Origin: an uncultured Caldilineaceae bacterium
GTDB lineage: Bacteria; Chloroflexota; Anaerolineae; Caldilineales; Caldilineaceae
Length of the DNA: 64,000 nucleotides
Direction of reading: 5' to 3'
NCBI GenBank assembly: GCA_951812725.1
Contig: OX638330.1
Coordinates: 4,319,405-4,383,404, forward strand
In this document: positions 52,319 to 61,370 of the stretch, piece after piece
Layout of the letters: the number at the start of each line of letters is the position of its first letter
Numbering within the stretch: position 1 is the stretch's first letter
Made by a program: the position numbers and the translations under genes
The notes under the pieces: generated by a model
What the model was told of the DNA's origin: nothing
Database searches by the model: none
The model's input: only the letters and a program-made list of their open reading frames with translations

Positions 52319-53236
52319 CTAATATATGTCTTCACCAAAACGCAGGTATCGGGATTGAATCAGGGCGACGATCAGAATGATAACAAAGAAGAGGATCGAC
52401 AACGCGGACGCGTAACCGAAGCGGCCAAAGTTGAAGGCTTCGCTGTAGATTTGGTAGACCACTGTCGTCGTCGCGTTGACTGGCCCGCCGCCCGTCAAGA
52501 TGAAAATTGAACCGAAGACCTGCAGCGCGCCAATGGTGGCGATCACGATGATAAAGGCTGCGGTCGGGCGCAGCAGTGGAATGGTAACGTAACGGTGCAG
52601 GCGCCATCCGTTGGCGCCATCCACTTTGGCGGCATCATAGAGTTCACTGGGGATGGCCTGCAGACCGGCCAGCCAGATGACCATAAAGTAACCAAACGCC
52701 TCCCACAGGCTGATGCCGACAATGCTGGGCATGGCCTGATTCACATCGATCAGCCATTTCTGGGGCGGAATGCCGACAAGGCCGATGAGGAAGTTGATGG
52801 GGCCATCGGGACGCGGCGAAAGGAAGCGACGAAAGATCAAGGAAAGGACAGCCACTGACGTTATATTGGGAAGAAAGTAGAGGGCGCGAAACGCCTTCAT
52901 ACCCCGCAACGGCCGGTTTACCAGCACCGCAACCCCAAGTGAAACCGCCACCAACAGGGGGATATACATAGCCGTAAACCAGACTGTGTTGAGCATGGCC
53001 TTGTGGAGCTTGGCATCACTCAGCATACGCACAAAGTGCTCGAGCCCCACAAATTCACGCGTCGAAAGCAGGTCGGTCTTCAGGACGCTGTAACGGAACA
53101 TCGAGATCCAGGGGACAAGATTGAATACGAGGAAGATTACGGTGTTGACGATGATAAAGGGATACCAAGGCAGGGAACGCCGTAATCTTCTGAGGAATTG
53201 GGAGGTTGCACGCTGGGATGGGCTCGCAGCGGCCAT
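52319..53236 (-). CDS. Carbohydrate ABC transporter permease, MalF type (second system)
   Basis: This 305-residue permease has six membrane segments and the EAA loop PSELYDAAKVDGANGW near residue 200. The ATG at 53236 is preferred because GGAG lies nine bases upstream; an ATG at 53251 is also possible. It is separated from the binding-protein gene by a terminator-like hairpin, so it is probably expressed at a lower level. Confidence 0.88.
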   Translation of the reverse strand: MAAASPSQRATSQFLRRLRRSLPWYPFIIVNTVIFLVFNLVPWISMFRYSVLKTDLLSTREFVGLEHFVRMLSDAKLHKAMLNTVWFTAMYIPLLVAVSLGVAVLVNRPLRGMKAFRALYFLPNITSVAVLSLIFRRFLSPRPDGPINFLIGLVGIPPQKWLIDVNQAMPSIVGISLWEAFGYFMVIWLAGLQAIPSELYDAAKVDGANGWRLHRYVTIPLLRPTAAFIIVIATIGALQVFGSIFILTGGGPVNATTTVVYQIYSEAFNFGRFGYASALSILFFVIILIVALIQSRYLRFGEDIY

Positions 53237-53260
53237 GATCAGTTTCTCCATTCCGAACGA

Positions 53261-53314
53261 AAAACCGCAGAGATGCTGAGATGGGAGGCTGTCCCGCTTC
53301 TCAGCATCTCTGCG
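53261..53314 (-). terminator. Intra-operon terminator/attenuator hairpin with T-tract
   Basis: A perfect 16-bp inverted repeat (53266-53281 with 53299-53314) has an inner 4-bp stem and is followed on the minus strand by GTTTTT. It lies 37 bases after the stop codon of the solute-binding gene, before the permease genes. As a leaky terminator it would give excess binding protein over permeases. Confidence 0.8.
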
Positions 53315-53350
53315 ATCTATGTTGGGCTTATTTTGGCGGAGATGGCTCCG

Positions 53351-54667
53351 CTAGCCATATTGTTCCAACAGGAGCGCATCGATCTCCGTCTTGATGGTCT
53401 CCAACGCTTCTTCGACTGTGGCCTGCCCAAGAATGGCGGCCTGGAATTGTGGGCCGGCGACAACCTTGCTCTCCTGCCAGAGGGTATTGGTGTCGACACC
53501 GGCGAACAGCAGCGGTCCGAAACGGTCTACGTAGGCGGCTGTGCAGGGGGCAGGATTCCAGATATCCCTGGATTTGCTGCCGACCGGCGTGGTGCCTGCG
53601 AGGTTGGCGCGTGTTCCGACCTGTTCCGGCATAATCATGTGTTTGACCCATGTAACGGCAGCATCAACCGCATCGCTTTGGCTTGTGACGGCCCAGCCCT
53701 GGCCCGAAACGATGCCGGAAACTGCAGTAATTGAGCTGTCCATGCTGCGGGGGTGGCCGATTACGTAGTCCAAATCCGGGTTTGCTTCAACGTCTTGAAC
53801 GCAGGCTGCATCTTCTCTGCGCGCGGTCACCTGTTCCAATGAAAGCCAGTAGTCGGGCAGGCCACCCTGTTCATCGACGCTGCCGATGGCGTATTCCAGC
53901 GGGACCCAACCCTCGTTGAACTCTTTGACCCAGCGGGTCAAGGAATCGATGACGGGCTGTTCAAGGAAGTTGGAATCGGTGCGGTCGTCCGTATACACTT
54001 GGCCGCCCGCTTCATGTACGGTAACCAGGAATCCACCCCAGCTGAAGGTGCTGAGGCTTTCCAGATACCAGTTCTGTTCTGCGGCCTTCTCACCTAAGGC
54101 ATAGAGTTCGTCCCAGGTCTCGAATGCGGCGGTGGCGGGGTCATAGCCCAGTTCTGACAGCAAGCCGCCGTTGTAGGCGATGCCATTGACTTCGGCTTCG
54201 ATCAGAGGCATGTACAGAACACCGTCAAGGCTTGCCGCTTCGACTTCGGCGGCGGTGTAGTCGGCCAGATCCTCTGCAGACAGATGATCGTCAAGACCAA
54301 GGATCACGCCTTTTGTGATATAGGCCGGCACCGTATCGGTGGTTGCATCCCAGATATCGGGCGCCTCGCCGGCTGCGGCCGCGGCGTAGAGTTTCTCGCG
54401 ACGGCCACCCCAGGGCTGTACCTCGACCTGCGCCATGATGTCAGGATGGGCTGCATGGAAGCCCTCATTCAGGGGGTCATAGACGATGTCCCCGTCATTT
54501 TCCGTGCGGGGATAGGCCCAAATGTCGATGGTCGTAGTAGCCATCCCTGCATCACCGCTATCGGCTGCGGGCGCGGTCGGGGCTACACAAGCCGCCAAAG
54601 CCGAAGTAACGGTCACGCCGGCTGTCAACTGCAAGAACTTACGTCGACTCAATACTGATTGCTTCAT
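53351..54667 (-). CDS. CUT1 extracellular solute-binding lipoprotein, second system
   Basis: This 438-residue protein has a Tat-type signal SRRKFLQLTAG (Arg8-Arg9) and lipobox ALAAC (Cys27). The mature domain has YPRTENDGDIVYDPLNEGF and ATRAEDIW-like segments (EAPDIWDATTD), matching family 1 sugar-binding proteins. ATG 54667 follows GAGGAG; the open frame 65 codons upstream has no support. It is the first gene of the operon whose distal genes are methylamine-type enzymes, so its ligand may not be a sugar; this is inference. Confidence 0.9.
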   Translation of the reverse strand: MKQSVLSRRKFLQLTAGVTVTSALAACVAPTAPAADSGDAGMATTTIDIWAYPRTENDGDIVYDPLNEGFHAAHPDIMAQVEVQPWGGRREKLYAAAAAGEAPDIWDATTDTVPAYITKGVILGLDDHLSAEDLADYTAAEVEAASLDGVLYMPLIEAEVNGIAYNGGLLSELGYDPATAAFETWDELYALGEKAAEQNWYLESLSTFSWGGFLVTVHEAGGQVYTDDRTDSNFLEQPVIDSLTRWVKEFNEGWVPLEYAIGSVDEQGGLPDYWLSLEQVTARREDAACVQDVEANPDLDYVIGHPRSMDSSITAVSGIVSGQGWAVTSQSDAVDAAVTWVKHMIMPEQVGTRANLAGTTPVGSKSRDIWNPAPCTAAYVDRFGPLLFAGVDTNTLWQESKVVAGPQFQAAILGQATVEEALETIKTEIDALLLEQYG

Positions 54668-54771
54668 AGTTCTCTCCTCAGTGAAGTTTATGGGTACTTT
54701 CAACCGCGAGTCCAGAAAAGGGGGCACATGAACTCTTTTGTGGCTTTGGTGCGAAAGGGGACTGTTGAGCG

Positions 54772-54801
54772 AGTATACCACGTCTTTGAGAGATGGGAGA
54801 A
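54772..54801 (-). promoter_or_regulatory. Candidate promoter of the second CUT1/DMGDH operon
   Basis: On the minus strand TTCTCC (54801-54796) and TATACT (54777-54772) are 18 bases apart, about 105 bases upstream of the solute-binding gene. The -35 is weak, the -10 good. Confidence 0.35.
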
Positions 54802-54858
54802 TCTTCAGAAGTCGGTATTGGCCTTGTTGCCGAAGATGTCTCACAAGCCCGGACGGCG

Positions 54859-56226
54859 TCATTGGCTCAAGTGATCGGCCACCTTTGCGCGCGCCACAGT
54901 CTCCTGCTCGCCGTTGATCAAGTTTTTGACGGTGACGGTGCCGGCCGCCATCTCGTCTCCGCCTAACAAAAGGGCAACCGGGATGTTGCGATCTTCGGCA
55001 TATCGGAACTGCCGACCCAGGTTGTCGTTGTCAGGGTAGAGATCGACGCGCAGACCGGCCTCCCGCAGCGCATGTGCCAACTCTACGTTTTCGGCCAGTG
55101 TCTCGCGGTCGAAATTGGTGATCAGTACCTGGGGTTGTCCGGCCAGTTGTTGCGGGAAGAGGCCGCGCTCCTCCATGATCAGGAGGATCCGTTCCAGGCC
55201 CAGGCTGAAGCCGCAGGCGGGGATCGAGCGGTTGCTGAACATGCCGATCAGATCGTCGTAACGTCCGCCGGCACCGCCGGAGCCGCTCAAGGTGGGGAAT
55301 TCGATCTCGTAGATTGGGCCGGTGTAGTAGCTCAAACCGCGCGCCAGGTAGGGGTCGATGAGGATGTGGGCGCCGGCCGGGCCTGTCTGCGTCAGCGCCA
55401 CCACATTTTTGAGTTCAGCCACTGCCTGCGCGCCGTTGGTGGAGCCTGCCAGCCTTTCCTCCAGCCAGCAGAGCGCGGCGTCCGTATCCTCCGGGGCGGC
55501 GGCCATGAGTTCCAGAAGGGCTGTCGTTGCCTCTTGATCGAGGCCTCGTGCGCCCAGCTCCTTTTCCACGCCTTCCAGGCCGATCTTATCCAGTTTGTCG
55601 ACGGCCACGAGTGCGTCCGACTCCAGTTCTGCGGGCACGCCGGTCACCTCCATGAGGCCGCGCAGCACGCCGCGATGGTTGAGGCGCAGCCGGAATCCGG
55701 ACTCGTCGCGCCCGCGGAAGCCGAGCTCCTGCAGGACCTGGGCGCCGGCGTTGAGAACCTCGGCTTCGACCAGCTGGCTGGAGGAGCCGACCACATCGAG
55801 GTCGCACTGGTAGAACTCGCGGAAACGGCCCTTGGCGGGGCGGTCGGCGCGGTAGACGGGCGCGATGTGGTAGCGTTTGAAGTAACGGGGCAGTTGATTG
55901 CTGTATTCGGCGACAATGCGGGCGAGCGGCACGGTCAGGTCGTAACGCAGACCGGCGTCGGCGATTTCGTCTTCGGTGGGGGTGTGGGCGAGCGCCCGTT
56001 GCAGCTTGGCGCCGCGCTTGGCGACGCGGAAGATCAGCTGATCGCCCTCTTCGCCGTATTTGCCGAGCAGGGTATCCAATCGTTCCATGACCGGTGTGTC
56101 GAGCGGTTCAAAGCCGTAGCTTTGGTAGACGCGTTCGATCACATCGATGACGTAATTTCGGCGCAGCACATCCAGGGGGAGGAAGTCGCGTGCGCCGCTG
56201 ATCGGCTTGGTTTGAAATCGGGCCAC
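54859..56226 (-). CDS. hisS: Histidyl-tRNA synthetase
   Basis: This 455-residue class II synthetase charges tRNA-His. Class II motif 1 and the HisS pattern GARDFLPLDVLRRNYV open the protein. The active-site loop has the HisA pair ARGLSYYTGPIYE and GGRYDDLIGMFS, and motif 3 reads PACGFSLGLERIL. A C-terminal anticodon-binding domain follows from about residue 355. The GTG at 56226 follows AGGAG by eight bases. No T-box is evident upstream. An inverted repeat lies at 56248-56273 upstream. Confidence 0.96.
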   Translation of the reverse strand: MARFQTKPISGARDFLPLDVLRRNYVIDVIERVYQSYGFEPLDTPVMERLDTLLGKYGEEGDQLIFRVAKRGAKLQRALAHTPTEDEIADAGLRYDLTVPLARIVAEYSNQLPRYFKRYHIAPVYRADRPAKGRFREFYQCDLDVVGSSSQLVEAEVLNAGAQVLQELGFRGRDESGFRLRLNHRGVLRGLMEVTGVPAELESDALVAVDKLDKIGLEGVEKELGARGLDQEATTALLELMAAAPEDTDAALCWLEERLAGSTNGAQAVAELKNVVALTQTGPAGAHILIDPYLARGLSYYTGPIYEIEFPTLSGSGGAGGRYDDLIGMFSNRSIPACGFSLGLERILLIMEERGLFPQQLAGQPQVLITNFDRETLAENVELAHALREAGLRVDLYPDNDNLGRQFRYAEDRNIPVALLLGGDEMAAGTVTVKNLINGEQETVARAKVADHLSQ

Positions 56227-56247
56227 TGAGGATTCTCCTGGTTTGGT

Positions 56248-56273
56248 GCGCTGACAGAATGAAGTGTCAGCGC
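56248..56273. terminator. Inverted repeat between GT2 and hisS
   Basis: GCGCTGACA at 56248-56256 pairs perfectly with TGTCAGCGC at 56265-56273 around an 8-nt loop. It lies between the GT2 stop (56337) and the hisS start. No T-tract follows on the minus strand, so it may end the upstream transcript weakly or act in RNA stability. Confidence 0.45.
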
Positions 56274-56336
56274 GTTCAGCAGCATATTACACGAAGAGAC
56301 GGGGGGATAGAAAGTATTGGGGAGGGGGGATGCGCT

Positions 56337-57545
56337 CTATTCCAGTCCACTTTTCAGCACGTCGCGGTAGGCGGCGATGCGGGAGCGGCGCAGGTCTCGT
56401 TTATGGCCCAGGAACGCTTTGACTGATTCGCTGGCTAACTGCAGACGGAATTCGGCCAGCAGATAGCGCCGCAACAGCTCTGCCCACAGGGGGCCATGCC
56501 ATTTGCGGGCGTAACGCACCTTGCTGCGGTTGAAGAGGATGTGGCGCTGGGCGCTGATCTGGCCGCTGCTGCGGCCCTCTGCATGGATGACGATAGCGGC
56601 CGGGTCGTAGACGACGCGCCAGCCGGCATGCTTGATGCGGCGGCAGAGGTCGGTCTCTTCACTGTACATGAAGAACTGCGGATCGAATCCGCCGAGCGCG
56701 GCCAATACATCGCCCCGTACGAGCAGCGCGGCGCCGACGAGCCAGTCGACATCCTGGCGGGAGTCGGCCGGCCAATTGGCGAGGTGATAGCTGCGGGTCC
56801 ATGGATTGCGGGGCAACAGTTGCTCCAGCCAGGTGCTCTCGAAGAAGCCGGTGAGGGGGCCGGGGAAACGCCGGCGGTTGCTCTGCAGCGCGCCGTCCGT
56901 GTAGCGCAGTTGCGGTCCGATTGCACCGATCGTTTCGTCTTCGTTTATGCCGTTGTAGAGCGCCCACAGGCTGCCACGAAGGAGTTCAGTGTCGGGGTTG
57001 AGGAGGTAGATGAAACGGGCCTTGGCATCGGCGCGGTGAGACGCGTCCTTTGCTGGATCACTGACGGGCTGATTGGAGACTTCTCCTGTGGTGACCGGCG
57101 GCGGCAGGGGGTCGAACCCCATCGCTTGCAGCGCGCGGTTGTTGCCGCCGGTGAAGCCCAGGTTTTCGTCGCTGAAAATCGTCTGCACCCAGGGGAAGCG
57201 GCTTGGCAACAGAGAGGTCGTGGCGTCTTCGCTGGCGTTGTCGAGCACCACGACCTGGAGGGTGGCCTCGTTGCGCGGTCCGAAGCGGCGTACAGGGGTC
57301 GAGGAGTGGGAGTCGTTTGAGCGCTCTTTTCGTTCTGCGCGTCCTTCGTCTATCGGTATACTCTGCTGTTCGATCGAAGTAAGGCAGGCGCGCAGATGGT
57401 CCCAGACGTTCCAGGAGATGATCACGATCACCAGGTCGGTCGGCGGCGGTCTACTGTCCGTTTGCGGGTGGGCCTCGCCCCCAGGATGAGCCCTGTTGCT
57501 GGCGGGGTGTGCTCGACCACTAAGTCGTTGAAGCATCGCGTTCAT
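56337..57545 (-). CDS. Glycosyltransferase family 2 (rhamnosyltransferase-like)
   Basis: This 402-residue GT-A enzyme opens LVIVIISWNVWDHL near residue 38, has VVLDNASEDATTS (nucleotide-binding Asp), a DTELLRGS/DPNDTELL-like DxD at NPDTELL and the late EETDLCRRIKHAGWRV. It probably adds a sugar to an envelope glycan. The N-terminal 35 residues are Pro/His-rich and may not be part of the enzyme, or the start lies further in. It is third in a run with tatD and polyprenyl synthase genes. Confidence 0.85.
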   Translation of the reverse strand: MNAMLQRLSGRAHPASNRAHPGGEAHPQTDSRPPPTDLVIVIISWNVWDHLRACLTSIEQQSIPIDEGRAERKERSNDSHSSTPVRRFGPRNEATLQVVVLDNASEDATTSLLPSRFPWVQTIFSDENLGFTGGNNRALQAMGFDPLPPPVTTGEVSNQPVSDPAKDASHRADAKARFIYLLNPDTELLRGSLWALYNGINEDETIGAIGPQLRYTDGALQSNRRRFPGPLTGFFESTWLEQLLPRNPWTRSYHLANWPADSRQDVDWLVGAALLVRGDVLAALGGFDPQFFMYSEETDLCRRIKHAGWRVVYDPAAIVIHAEGRSSGQISAQRHILFNRSKVRYARKWHGPLWAELLRRYLLAEFRLQLASESVKAFLGHKRDLRRSRIAAYRDVLKSGLE

Positions 57546-57618
57546 GGATGGCTAGAGGGCCGATTGCCGGAGGTAGTGCGGACGTTTTCGCTGATCTCTG
57601 GCCGCTGGCCGGCCCGGT

Positions 57619-58830
57619 TCAGCTACTGCGCTGCACGACAAAGGCGCAGAGGCCGAGAAGCGATCGCTGGCAGAGGTTTTCATTGAAGGGAGCCAAGTCG
57701 TGAACCGCGTGATCGAGAAAGCCGAGCGCTTCCTGGTGGGCAGCCTCGATGGCGCCGCTGGCGCGCACGGCCTGAACGATTTCCTGCACGGTTGCGGACA
57801 GGATGCCGGGGTCGCCGTCATCGGCGCGCTGCCTGGCGTGAAGCAGCCGGCTCACCAGTTTCTGCGGCTGGGGCAGTTGGCGCAGGTAGTAGAGGAACGG
57901 CAAAGTCAAGGTGCCCTGGCGCAGGTCGCTTCCCACCGGCTTGCCGAGGGTGGCGTCGGTGCCGACGAAATCGAGGATGTCATCTACGATCTGGAAGGCC
58001 ATCCCGAACTGATAGCCGAAGGATTTCAGTGCCGTGACATGATCCGGCGGCAGGCCGACCAGAACTGCTGCGGCTTCGGTGGCCGCGCTGTAGAGGCTGG
58101 CCGTTTTGGCATAGATGCGATCGTAGTAGGCTTGGCGGTCCTGGTAAAAGTCGTTGCGATCGGAGAGTTGGCGCATTTCGCCATCGACGATAACGCGCAG
58201 GGTATCGCTGAAGATGTTAATAACGCGCACGTTGCCGGTTTCGGCGGCGAACTGGGCGGAGCGGGCGAACATATAGTCGCCGGCGAGAACCGTAGCCCCT
58301 GCGCTCCACGAGGCGTTGAGCGTGGGTGCGTCACGGCGCAGCAGCGCGCCGTCGATGACATCATCGTGGACGAGTGTGGCGGTATGCAGCATCTCCACAG
58401 CAGCGGCGAGGGCGATGAGCGCATGCGGGTCACGTTCGCCAGCCGGGATTCCATTTGCTCCGTCTGTATGGGAGCGGGGGCTGTTAGGGTCGGGGCTTCC
58501 CCCTTGCAGCCCTGCAGCCAAGAGCGCCAACGCCGGCCGCAGCCGTTTGCCGCCCTGTCCGATCAGTTCAAGAAAGGCGTTGGCCAAGGGCGCAAACACG
58601 TCGGCGTCAACGCTCTTCATTTTCTCTTCGACCTGCTCGAGCGGCGCGCGCACCGGGGCCAGCAGGGCGGACGCGCCCTGGGGCGTCAGCAGCGCGCGAC
58701 GGAATTTCTCCTGCGCCAATGTTTCGCGCGCGCTGAGTGTACGCGAGCGCGGCATCATCGGCGGCATATCCTGCGCCAAGGGTCTCGGTTCCGTATTGGT
58801 GAGCTGTTCGACTTGAACCTGGTCAACCAT
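57619..58830 (-). CDS. Polyprenyl diphosphate synthase (trans-type)
   Basis: This 403-residue prenyltransferase condenses IPP with allylic diphosphates for quinones or carotenoids. The first Asp-rich motif is LVHDDVIDGALL, the second QIVDDILDFVG. It has an N-terminal extension of about 60 residues beyond the usual 320-330. TatD is upstream and a GT2 gene downstream on the same strand. Chain length cannot be set from sequence alone. Confidence 0.9.
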   Translation of the reverse strand: MVDQVQVEQLTNTEPRPLAQDMPPMMPRSRTLSARETLAQEKFRRALLTPQGASALLAPVRAPLEQVEEKMKSVDADVFAPLANAFLELIGQGGKRLRPALALLAAGLQGGSPDPNSPRSHTDGANGIPAGERDPHALIALAAAVEMLHTATLVHDDVIDGALLRRDAPTLNASWSAGATVLAGDYMFARSAQFAAETGNVRVINIFSDTLRVIVDGEMRQLSDRNDFYQDRQAYYDRIYAKTASLYSAATEAAAVLVGLPPDHVTALKSFGYQFGMAFQIVDDILDFVGTDATLGKPVGSDLRQGTLTLPFLYYLRQLPQPQKLVSRLLHARQRADDGDPGILSATVQEIVQAVRASGAIEAAHQEALGFLDHAVHDLAPFNENLCQRSLLGLCAFVVQRSS

Positions 58831-58893
58831 GAAATACCGTCACAAAACGTTGATAGGGCGAGCTCAAGCAGGTAAATCCAGCGGTGCGGCGAA

Positions 58894-59757
58894 CTACGAT
58901 GGACAGCCGGCAGTCATCGTGGCTGTTTCCGGCTGCTGGTCACCGGCCAGCGGTGCAAAGAGCGAGCGGGCGACAGCGGTCGTGCGGGCAGCTATTTCCT
59001 CTACTGGCACAGCCAGCAGTTCGGCCAGCCGCGCGGCCACCAGGGCAACATAGGCGGGTTCATTGCGTTTGCCTCGAAATGGATGCGGCGTCAGCCAGGG
59101 GGCGTCCGTTTCGAGCAGCAGGTGATCCAGGCACAGTTGCGGCGCCAGGTTGTGCAGGTCGTGGGCGTTCTTGAATGTGACCGGACCGCCCAGGCCGATG
59201 GCGAAGTTCCAACTGGTCGCCACTTGCGCGAGCGCGGCGTCGCCGGAGAATGCGTGCAGTACGCCCCAGAAGGGGCGCTTTGCCAGTGGCGAGTTGCGGG
59301 TTCGTGCGCTGGCCGCCCAAGCGTCCAGGATGTGCGCCAGATCGGTCGATGCTTCCCGGTTATGGATGATCACGGGCAGTCCCAGTCCGGCGGCCAAGTC
59401 GAGCTGTGCCCGAAATGCCTGGGCCTGTTTTGGGCGGGGGACAGTCTCCCAGTGATAGTCCAACCCGATTTCTCCGATGGCGACAACTTTGGGATGCTCG
59501 GCCAGCGCGGACAACTTTGTCAGCGTCTGTTCACTGAAGTCAGCGCTGCTGTTGGGGTGGATACCCACCGCAGCGTACACCTGCGGATGCAGGTCGGCCA
59601 GCGCGATGGCCTGCTGGCTGTGGACCAGATCGATGCCGGGGTTGACGATCATGCGCACCCCTTGCGTTTGTGCCCGCTCGAGTACGGCGGCCCGGTCGGC
59701 ATCGAACTGCTCCAGGTCCAGATGGCAGTGGCTGTCGACCAGCGTCGGAACAGTCAT
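58894..59757 (-). CDS. tatD: TatD-family metal-dependent DNase/hydrolase
   Basis: This 287-residue barrel enzyme has the metal ligands of the family: His10 and His12 in DSHCHLD, Glu in GEIGLDYHWE, His in IIHNREAS, His in HAFSGD, and Asp in LETDAPWL. TatD proteins are 3'-5' exo-DNases and may act in DNA repair or RNA degradation. The ATG at 59757 lacks a Shine-Dalgarno. A 24-bp palindrome 130 bases upstream overlaps a candidate promoter. Confidence 0.9.
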   Translation of the reverse strand: MTVPTLVDSHCHLDLEQFDADRAAVLERAQTQGVRMIVNPGIDLVHSQQAIALADLHPQVYAAVGIHPNSSADFSEQTLTKLSALAEHPKVVAIGEIGLDYHWETVPRPKQAQAFRAQLDLAAGLGLPVIIHNREASTDLAHILDAWAASARTRNSPLAKRPFWGVLHAFSGDAALAQVATSWNFAIGLGGPVTFKNAHDLHNLAPQLCLDHLLLETDAPWLTPHPFRGKRNEPAYVALVAARLAELLAVPVEEIAARTTAVARSLFAPLAGDQQPETATMTAGCPS

Positions 59758-59866
59758 TTGCGCTCAAATAGGGAAGTGGAAGCGCATCGGATCGGAACTT
59801 GTGTCACTTTCGAGCGGAGTTGCATTCGACCTTTTTCCGGCATACATTGTTTGTTAATTTTATCAC

Positions 59867-59894
59867 ATAGTACCACTGTATGAAAGCTTGTCAG
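59867..59894 (-). promoter_or_regulatory. Candidate promoter of the tatD operon
   Basis: On the minus strand CTGACA (59894-59889, the -35) and TACTAT (59872-59867, the -10) are 16 bases apart. The -35 lies inside the adjacent palindrome. Confidence 0.45.
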
Positions 59895-59908
59895 ACGTCT
59901 GAAAAGCT
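59885..59908. promoter_or_regulatory. 24-bp palindrome (operator candidate) upstream of tatD
   Basis: The centre TCAGACGTCTGA (59891-59902) is a perfect palindrome; outside one mismatched pair, AGCTT and AAGCT extend it to 24 bp. It overlaps the -35 of the predicted tatD-operon promoter, a layout typical of GntR-type repressors. No regulator gene is near. Confidence 0.6.
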
Positions 59909-59945
59909 AACGAGATGAACGGGAAATTGGTAGGCGTTCCCGCTG

Positions 59946-61370
59946 CTACAGGCCCGCCAGTTTTTGGCCATCAGCAAGGATCGCCGCCACTTTGTCCTTG
60001 CGGGTCGTCTCCGTGTAGATCCGGATCAGCGGTTCGGTGCCGGAGAAGCGCACAAGCAGCCAGCCCCCATCCTCCATCAGGAATTTGTAGCCATCGACAG
60101 TGATGCGTTCGGTGATGGCGATGCCACCCAGGGTACGCCCGTTGATATCGACGCTGTCGAGTGTTTGCTGGGCGGCGGCCTTCATTTCGGCGCCGGTCAG
60201 ACGGATGTCGATCCGGTCGTAAAAGTGCTCGCCGACTTTCTCGAAGAGTAGCTGAAGCAGCTCGGTCGGCCTCTTGCCGGTGCGCACCATCAGGTCCAGC
60301 AGGCAGAGATTGGACAGGATGCCGTCGCGTTCCGGTACGTGGTCGCGGAAGGCGTAGCCGCCGCTTTCCTCGCCGCCGATGAGCGCGTTGTGTTCCACCA
60401 TGGCCGGCGCCACGTATTTGAAGCCGACGCCGGTCTCTACCAGGGGCACGTCGTAGGCCGCGCAAAGCTTATCGAGCATCGAGGTCGTGCTGAGGGTTTT
60501 GACAATCGCGCCGCGTTCGCCGCGAATCTCGAGCAGATAGTAGGCGAGCAGCCCGTAGACGCGCAGTTGGTCGACGAACTGGCCGTTCTCGTCGCCGAAG
60601 CCGCAGCGGTCTGCGTCGCCGTCGAGAATACAGATGCAATCGGCCTCGACGGAGCGGGCGACGGCCAGGCCGGCGTCGACGTTGGGGGGGATCGGTTCGG
60701 GGCGGGCCATTTCGGGAAAGATCGGGTTGCGCTGCGCGTGGATTTCGATGACTTCGGTTTTGCCTCCGCCGAGGATCTCGGTCAACCAGCCGGCGCCGTT
60801 TCCCCACATGCTGTCAACGACGATCTTGAGGCCGGCGTCGCGGATGCGGGTGACATCGATCAGGTTGGTCAGATGGGCGAGATAGGCGGCCTGGGGCTGA
60901 AGATAGCTTACGGTGCCTTCAGCCAGGGCGGCGTCCAGAGGCGTGCTGCGGACTCCGCTCGTATCGGGAATACGGGCTTCGATTTCGGCCAGTCCGTCCG
61001 GCGGCACCGCGCCGCCGCTGGCGTCGCGCACTTTGAAGCCGTTGTCCTCGGGCGGATTGTGGCTGGCGGTGATGTTTACGGCGCCAACGGCGTTGTTGTC
61101 GACGGCGGCGAAGCTGATCACCGGGGTGGGCGCGGCCCCGTCGATCAGGAGGACCTGGAGGCCGTTGGCAGCCAGCACCTCTGCCACCGCGGCGGCGAAA
61201 GACTCGCCCTGGAAGCGTTTATCGTGTCCGACGACGACCGTTTGGGAGGCATAGCCCCCGTCCAAAAGCCAGTTGGCAAAGCCTTGGGCACAGCGGCGCA
61301 CATTGGCAAAGGTGTAGTCATCGGCCATGCGTCCGCGCCAGCCATCGGTGCCAAAGCGTATTTCTGTCAT
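59946..61370 (-). CDS. Phosphomannomutase/phosphoglucomutase family protein
   Basis: This 474-residue alpha-D-phosphohexomutase has the phosphoserine loop NITASHNPPED near residue 105, the metal loop LDGDADRCGF near 250, a sugar-binding IGGEESGGYAF and a C-terminal phosphate-binding RFSGTEPLIRIY. It converts hexose-6-phosphate to hexose-1-phosphate for nucleotide-sugar synthesis. ATG 61370 follows AAGGA. It is alone in its strand run. Confidence 0.92.
   Translation of the reverse strand: MTEIRFGTDGWRGRMADDYTFANVRRCAQGFANWLLDGGYASQTVVVGHDKRFQGESFAAAVAEVLAANGLQVLLIDGAAPTPVISFAAVDNNAVGAVNITASHNPPEDNGFKVRDASGGAVPPDGLAEIEARIPDTSGVRSTPLDAALAEGTVSYLQPQAAYLAHLTNLIDVTRIRDAGLKIVVDSMWGNGAGWLTEILGGGKTEVIEIHAQRNPIFPEMARPEPIPPNVDAGLAVARSVEADCICILDGDADRCGFGDENGQFVDQLRVYGLLAYYLLEIRGERGAIVKTLSTTSMLDKLCAAYDVPLVETGVGFKYVAPAMVEHNALIGGEESGGYAFRDHVPERDGILSNLCLLDLMVRTGKRPTELLQLLFEKVGEHFYDRIDIRLTGAEMKAAAQQTLDSVDINGRTLGGIAITERITVDGYKFLMEDGGWLLVRFSGTEPLIRIYTETTRKDKVAAILADGQKLAGL

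Noticed and set aside
56227..56336. Possible T-box leader before hisS
   Set aside because: The gap is only about 110 bases and no specifier loop or T-box sequence is found; only a short inverted repeat is seen.
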